DNA of 52,196 nt. It comes from Paludibacteraceae bacterium (GTDB taxonomy: Bacteria > Bacteroidota > Bacteroidia > Bacteroidales > Paludibacteraceae). The notes beneath the pieces were generated by a model. The model saw only the letters and a program-made list of their open reading frames with translations, ran no database searches and was not told the DNA's origin. The position numbers were made by a program, and so were the translations under genes. Positions 50,728 to 52,196 of this stretch are shown here, one piece after another. The DNA is taken from NCBI GenBank assembly GCA_905233375.1, contig CAJOEJ010000013.1, forward strand, positions 31,434 through 83,629, written 5' to 3'. Position 1 is the first letter of the stretch, and each line of letters opens with the position of its first letter.

Positions 50728-52196
50728 ATGACCCAGATACAGCAACAGAAAGCCGCAAAGGAATTTGCGGAGAGATGGAAAGGTAAAGGCTACGAGAAGG
50801 GCGAGAGCCAAATCTTTTGGAGCACGCTTCTCTCCGAGGTGTTCGGTGTTGAGCACGTGGATACCTTCTTGCTCTATGAGCAACAGGTACATCTCGACCA
50901 CCACGCACGTTATGATCGAGCAGAAGAGCACCAAAAAGACCTTGGTGAACCCATCAAACAGTCTGACGGCACATTCCTCAATCCTTTCCAGCAAGCCAAA
51001 CGCTATGCCGCTGAACTGCCGTACAGCCAGCGTCCGCGTTGGATTGTGACATGTAACTTCCGCGAGTTTTGGGTCTATGACATGGAGCAACCGAACGGCG
51101 AACCGCAGAAGATTCTCCTCGAAAACCTCGAAAAGGAGTACTATCGTCTCCAGTTCCTTGTGGATGAAGGTAACGAACATCTCAAACGCGAAATGGAAGT
51201 CAGCGTCAAAGCCGGTGAACTTGTCGGTGTCATCTATGACAAACTGCTTGCGCAATATGGCAACGATGACCACGAATATGCCGAGGACGCGGGTCTGTTC
51301 AACAGCCGCACGGCTTTCCACGACTACCTCTCGCAGTTCCCCGCCAAGCATATCCGCAAAGCGCTCCTTGAACTCTTTGCCATTTTTGATACACCGCTTA
51401 GCGAACGCGATAAATACCTCGAAGAGGACCTTGCCGCTTTCCCCTACGTCAACGGCGGTTTGTTCTCGGACAAGACCATAGAGATACCGCAGTTCACGGA
51501 CGAACTGAAAGACCTGCTGTTGGAAAAAGCCTCGTCTGATTTCGATTGGTCTGAAATCTCGCCTACTATCTTCGGTGCGGTGTTCGAATCGACCCTTAAT
51601 CCCGAGACACGACGCAGCGGCGGTATGCACTATACGAGCATCGAGAACATCCACAAAGTCATTGACCCGCTGTTCCTCAATGACCTTAAAGACGAGTTTG
51701 CCAATATTGTCAATGGCGGAGCAAGTTCGCATCGGTCGCTGACCGCGCGCAAGCAAGCCCTTGCCGCTTTCCAAGACAAACTGGCATCGCTCACTTTCTT
51801 CGATCCTGCTTGTGGATCCGGTAACTTCCTCACGGAAACATTCCTGTCGTTACGTCGATTGGAAAACAAGGTGATCCAAGCCATATACGGCGGAGAAAAC
51901 ATCCTTACGTTCGACATCCTCATTAAAGTCAATATCGCCCAGTTCTACGGTATTGAGATAAACGATTTTGCTTGTACGGTTGCCAAGACCGCTTTGTGGA
52001 TAGCCGAGAGCCAAACGCTCAAAGAGACTTCGGCTATAGCCGGACGAGCCATCGACTTCCTGCCGCTCAAAACGAACGCCTATATACACGAAGGCAATGC
52101 CCTCCGCATGGATTGGAGCGAAGTCTTTCCTCTCGCCCCTTCAGGGGAGAGCCGGAGAGGGGCTTCTTATATCATGGGTAATCCGCCGTTTGTGGG
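50728..52196 (+). CDS. MmeI-like DNA methyltransferase/restriction protein (5' part, runs off window)
   Basis: An open frame of 489 codons from ATG 50728 continues past the window end. It resembles the class I methyltransferase part of MmeI-type (type IIG) restriction-modification proteins. QSDGTFLNPFQQAKRYAAELP and RPRWIVTCNFREFWVYD mark the N-terminal region, a helical connector follows (about 130-340), then SAM motif I FFDPACGSGNFL (358-368) and catalytic motif IV NPPF (485-488). Two oddities stand out. First, near residues 57-71 the expected nuclease-like segment is out of frame (see findings). Second, a hairpin-forming repeat encodes PLAPSGESRRGA just before motif IV. With motifs I and IV present, methylation may persist even if cleavage is lost. 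The recognition domain lies beyond the window. Confidence 0.88.
   Translation, partial: MTQIQQQKAAKEFAERWKGKGYEKGESQIFWSTLLSEVFGVEHVDTFLLYEQQVHLDHHARYDRAEEHQKDLGEPIKQSDGTFLNPFQQAKRYAAELPYSQRPRWIVTCNFREFWVYDMEQPNGEPQKILLENLEKEYYRLQFLVDEGNEHLKREMEVSVKAGELVGVIYDKLLAQYGNDDHEYAEDAGLFNSRTAFHDYLSQFPAKHIRKALLELFAIFDTPLSERDKYLEEDLAAFPYVNGGLFSDKTIEIPQFTDELKDLLLEKASSDFDWSEISPTIFGAVFESTLNPETRRSGGMHYTSIENIHKVIDPLFLNDLKDEFANIVNGGASSHRSLTARKQALAAFQDKLASLTFFDPACGSGNFLTETFLSLRRLENKVIQAIYGGENILTFDILIKVNIAQFYGIEINDFACTVAKTALWIAESQTLKETSAIAGRAIDFLPLKTNAYIHEGNALRMDWSEVFPLAPSGESRRGASYIMGNPPFV
52127..52164. repeat. Hairpin-forming CCCCTTCAGGGG repeat in the methyltransferase gene
   Basis: CTCTCGCCCC (52130-52139), a TTCA loop and GGGGAGAG (52144-52151) form a stem with a 2-base bulge, and CCGGAGAGGGGC follows. 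It is read in frame as PLAPSGESRRGA, directly before YIMGNPPF. Elements with CCCCTTCAGGGG cores are dispersed in many Bacteroidota genomes, to my knowledge. Confidence 0.75.

Noticed and set aside
50653..51774. 373-codon minus-strand frame
   Set aside because: It is antisense to the methyltransferase gene, whose plus-strand frame carries recognisable motifs I and IV.
1..52196. tRNA, rRNA, insertion-sequence transposases or prophage genes
   Set aside because: None was found by eye in the intergenic stretches or open frames. The intergenic space is taken up by repeats, promoters and hairpins.

Overview
The window looks like a chromosomal stretch of a Bacteroidota bacterium, most likely an uncultivated, gut-type member of the Bacteroidales. 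Supporting signs are a SusC/SusD pair, lipoproteins with Bacteroidales-type lipoboxes, several C-terminal type IX secretion (T9SS) sorting tails, and promoters of the Bacteroidetes type (TTTG-like -33 box, TAnnTTTG -7 box). The species is not identified.

Layout. Positions 1-1086 hold the end of an upstream gene, a terminator, a promoter and a long tract of degenerate 7-8 nt repeats. Positions 1087-9558 encode a giant secreted protein with InlB/Listeria-Bacteroides-type repeats and a T9SS tail; a small glycine-rich ORF follows. Positions 10284-33481 form one plus-strand polysaccharide utilization locus for beta-1,3-glucan (laminarin, callose or curdlan type, perhaps with beta-1,6 branches): SusC, SusD, a surface glycan-binding lipoprotein, GH16, GH128, a frameshifted GH16, another GH16, a GPH-family sugar symporter, a cytoplasmic GH161/GH94-like phosphorylase, GH30, GH81 with two F5/8C modules, and GH3. 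The endo-enzymes would cut the glucan at or outside the cell surface. SusCD would import oligosaccharides, GH3 and GH30 would trim them, and the symporter plus phosphorylase would finish the job in the cytoplasm. No HTCS or other regulator of the locus lies in the window.

Positions 33517-49182 are on the minus strand: a complete spermidine/putrescine ABC system (potA, potB, an N-terminally extended potC, potD), then a TPR protein, an outer-membrane barrel, a dCMP deaminase, a fibronectin-III/T9SS surface protein and an S41 C-terminal processing protease. From about 49400 the sequence becomes AT-rich and looks accessory: palindromes, three operator-like sites, an unknown membrane protein, and the start of an MmeI-like methyltransferase/restriction gene cut by the window end.

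The most unusual feature is a set of short degenerate repeat families (GTACAAAGKRACAAG, CCAAGTGACCAAGTA, TTGAAAG, TTGGTTA, CGGTATTT and others). They occur between genes and also in frame inside genes, where they form signal peptides, T9SS tails, or linkers within otherwise conserved enzymes (PotA, PotC, phosphorylase, GH3, methyltransferase).
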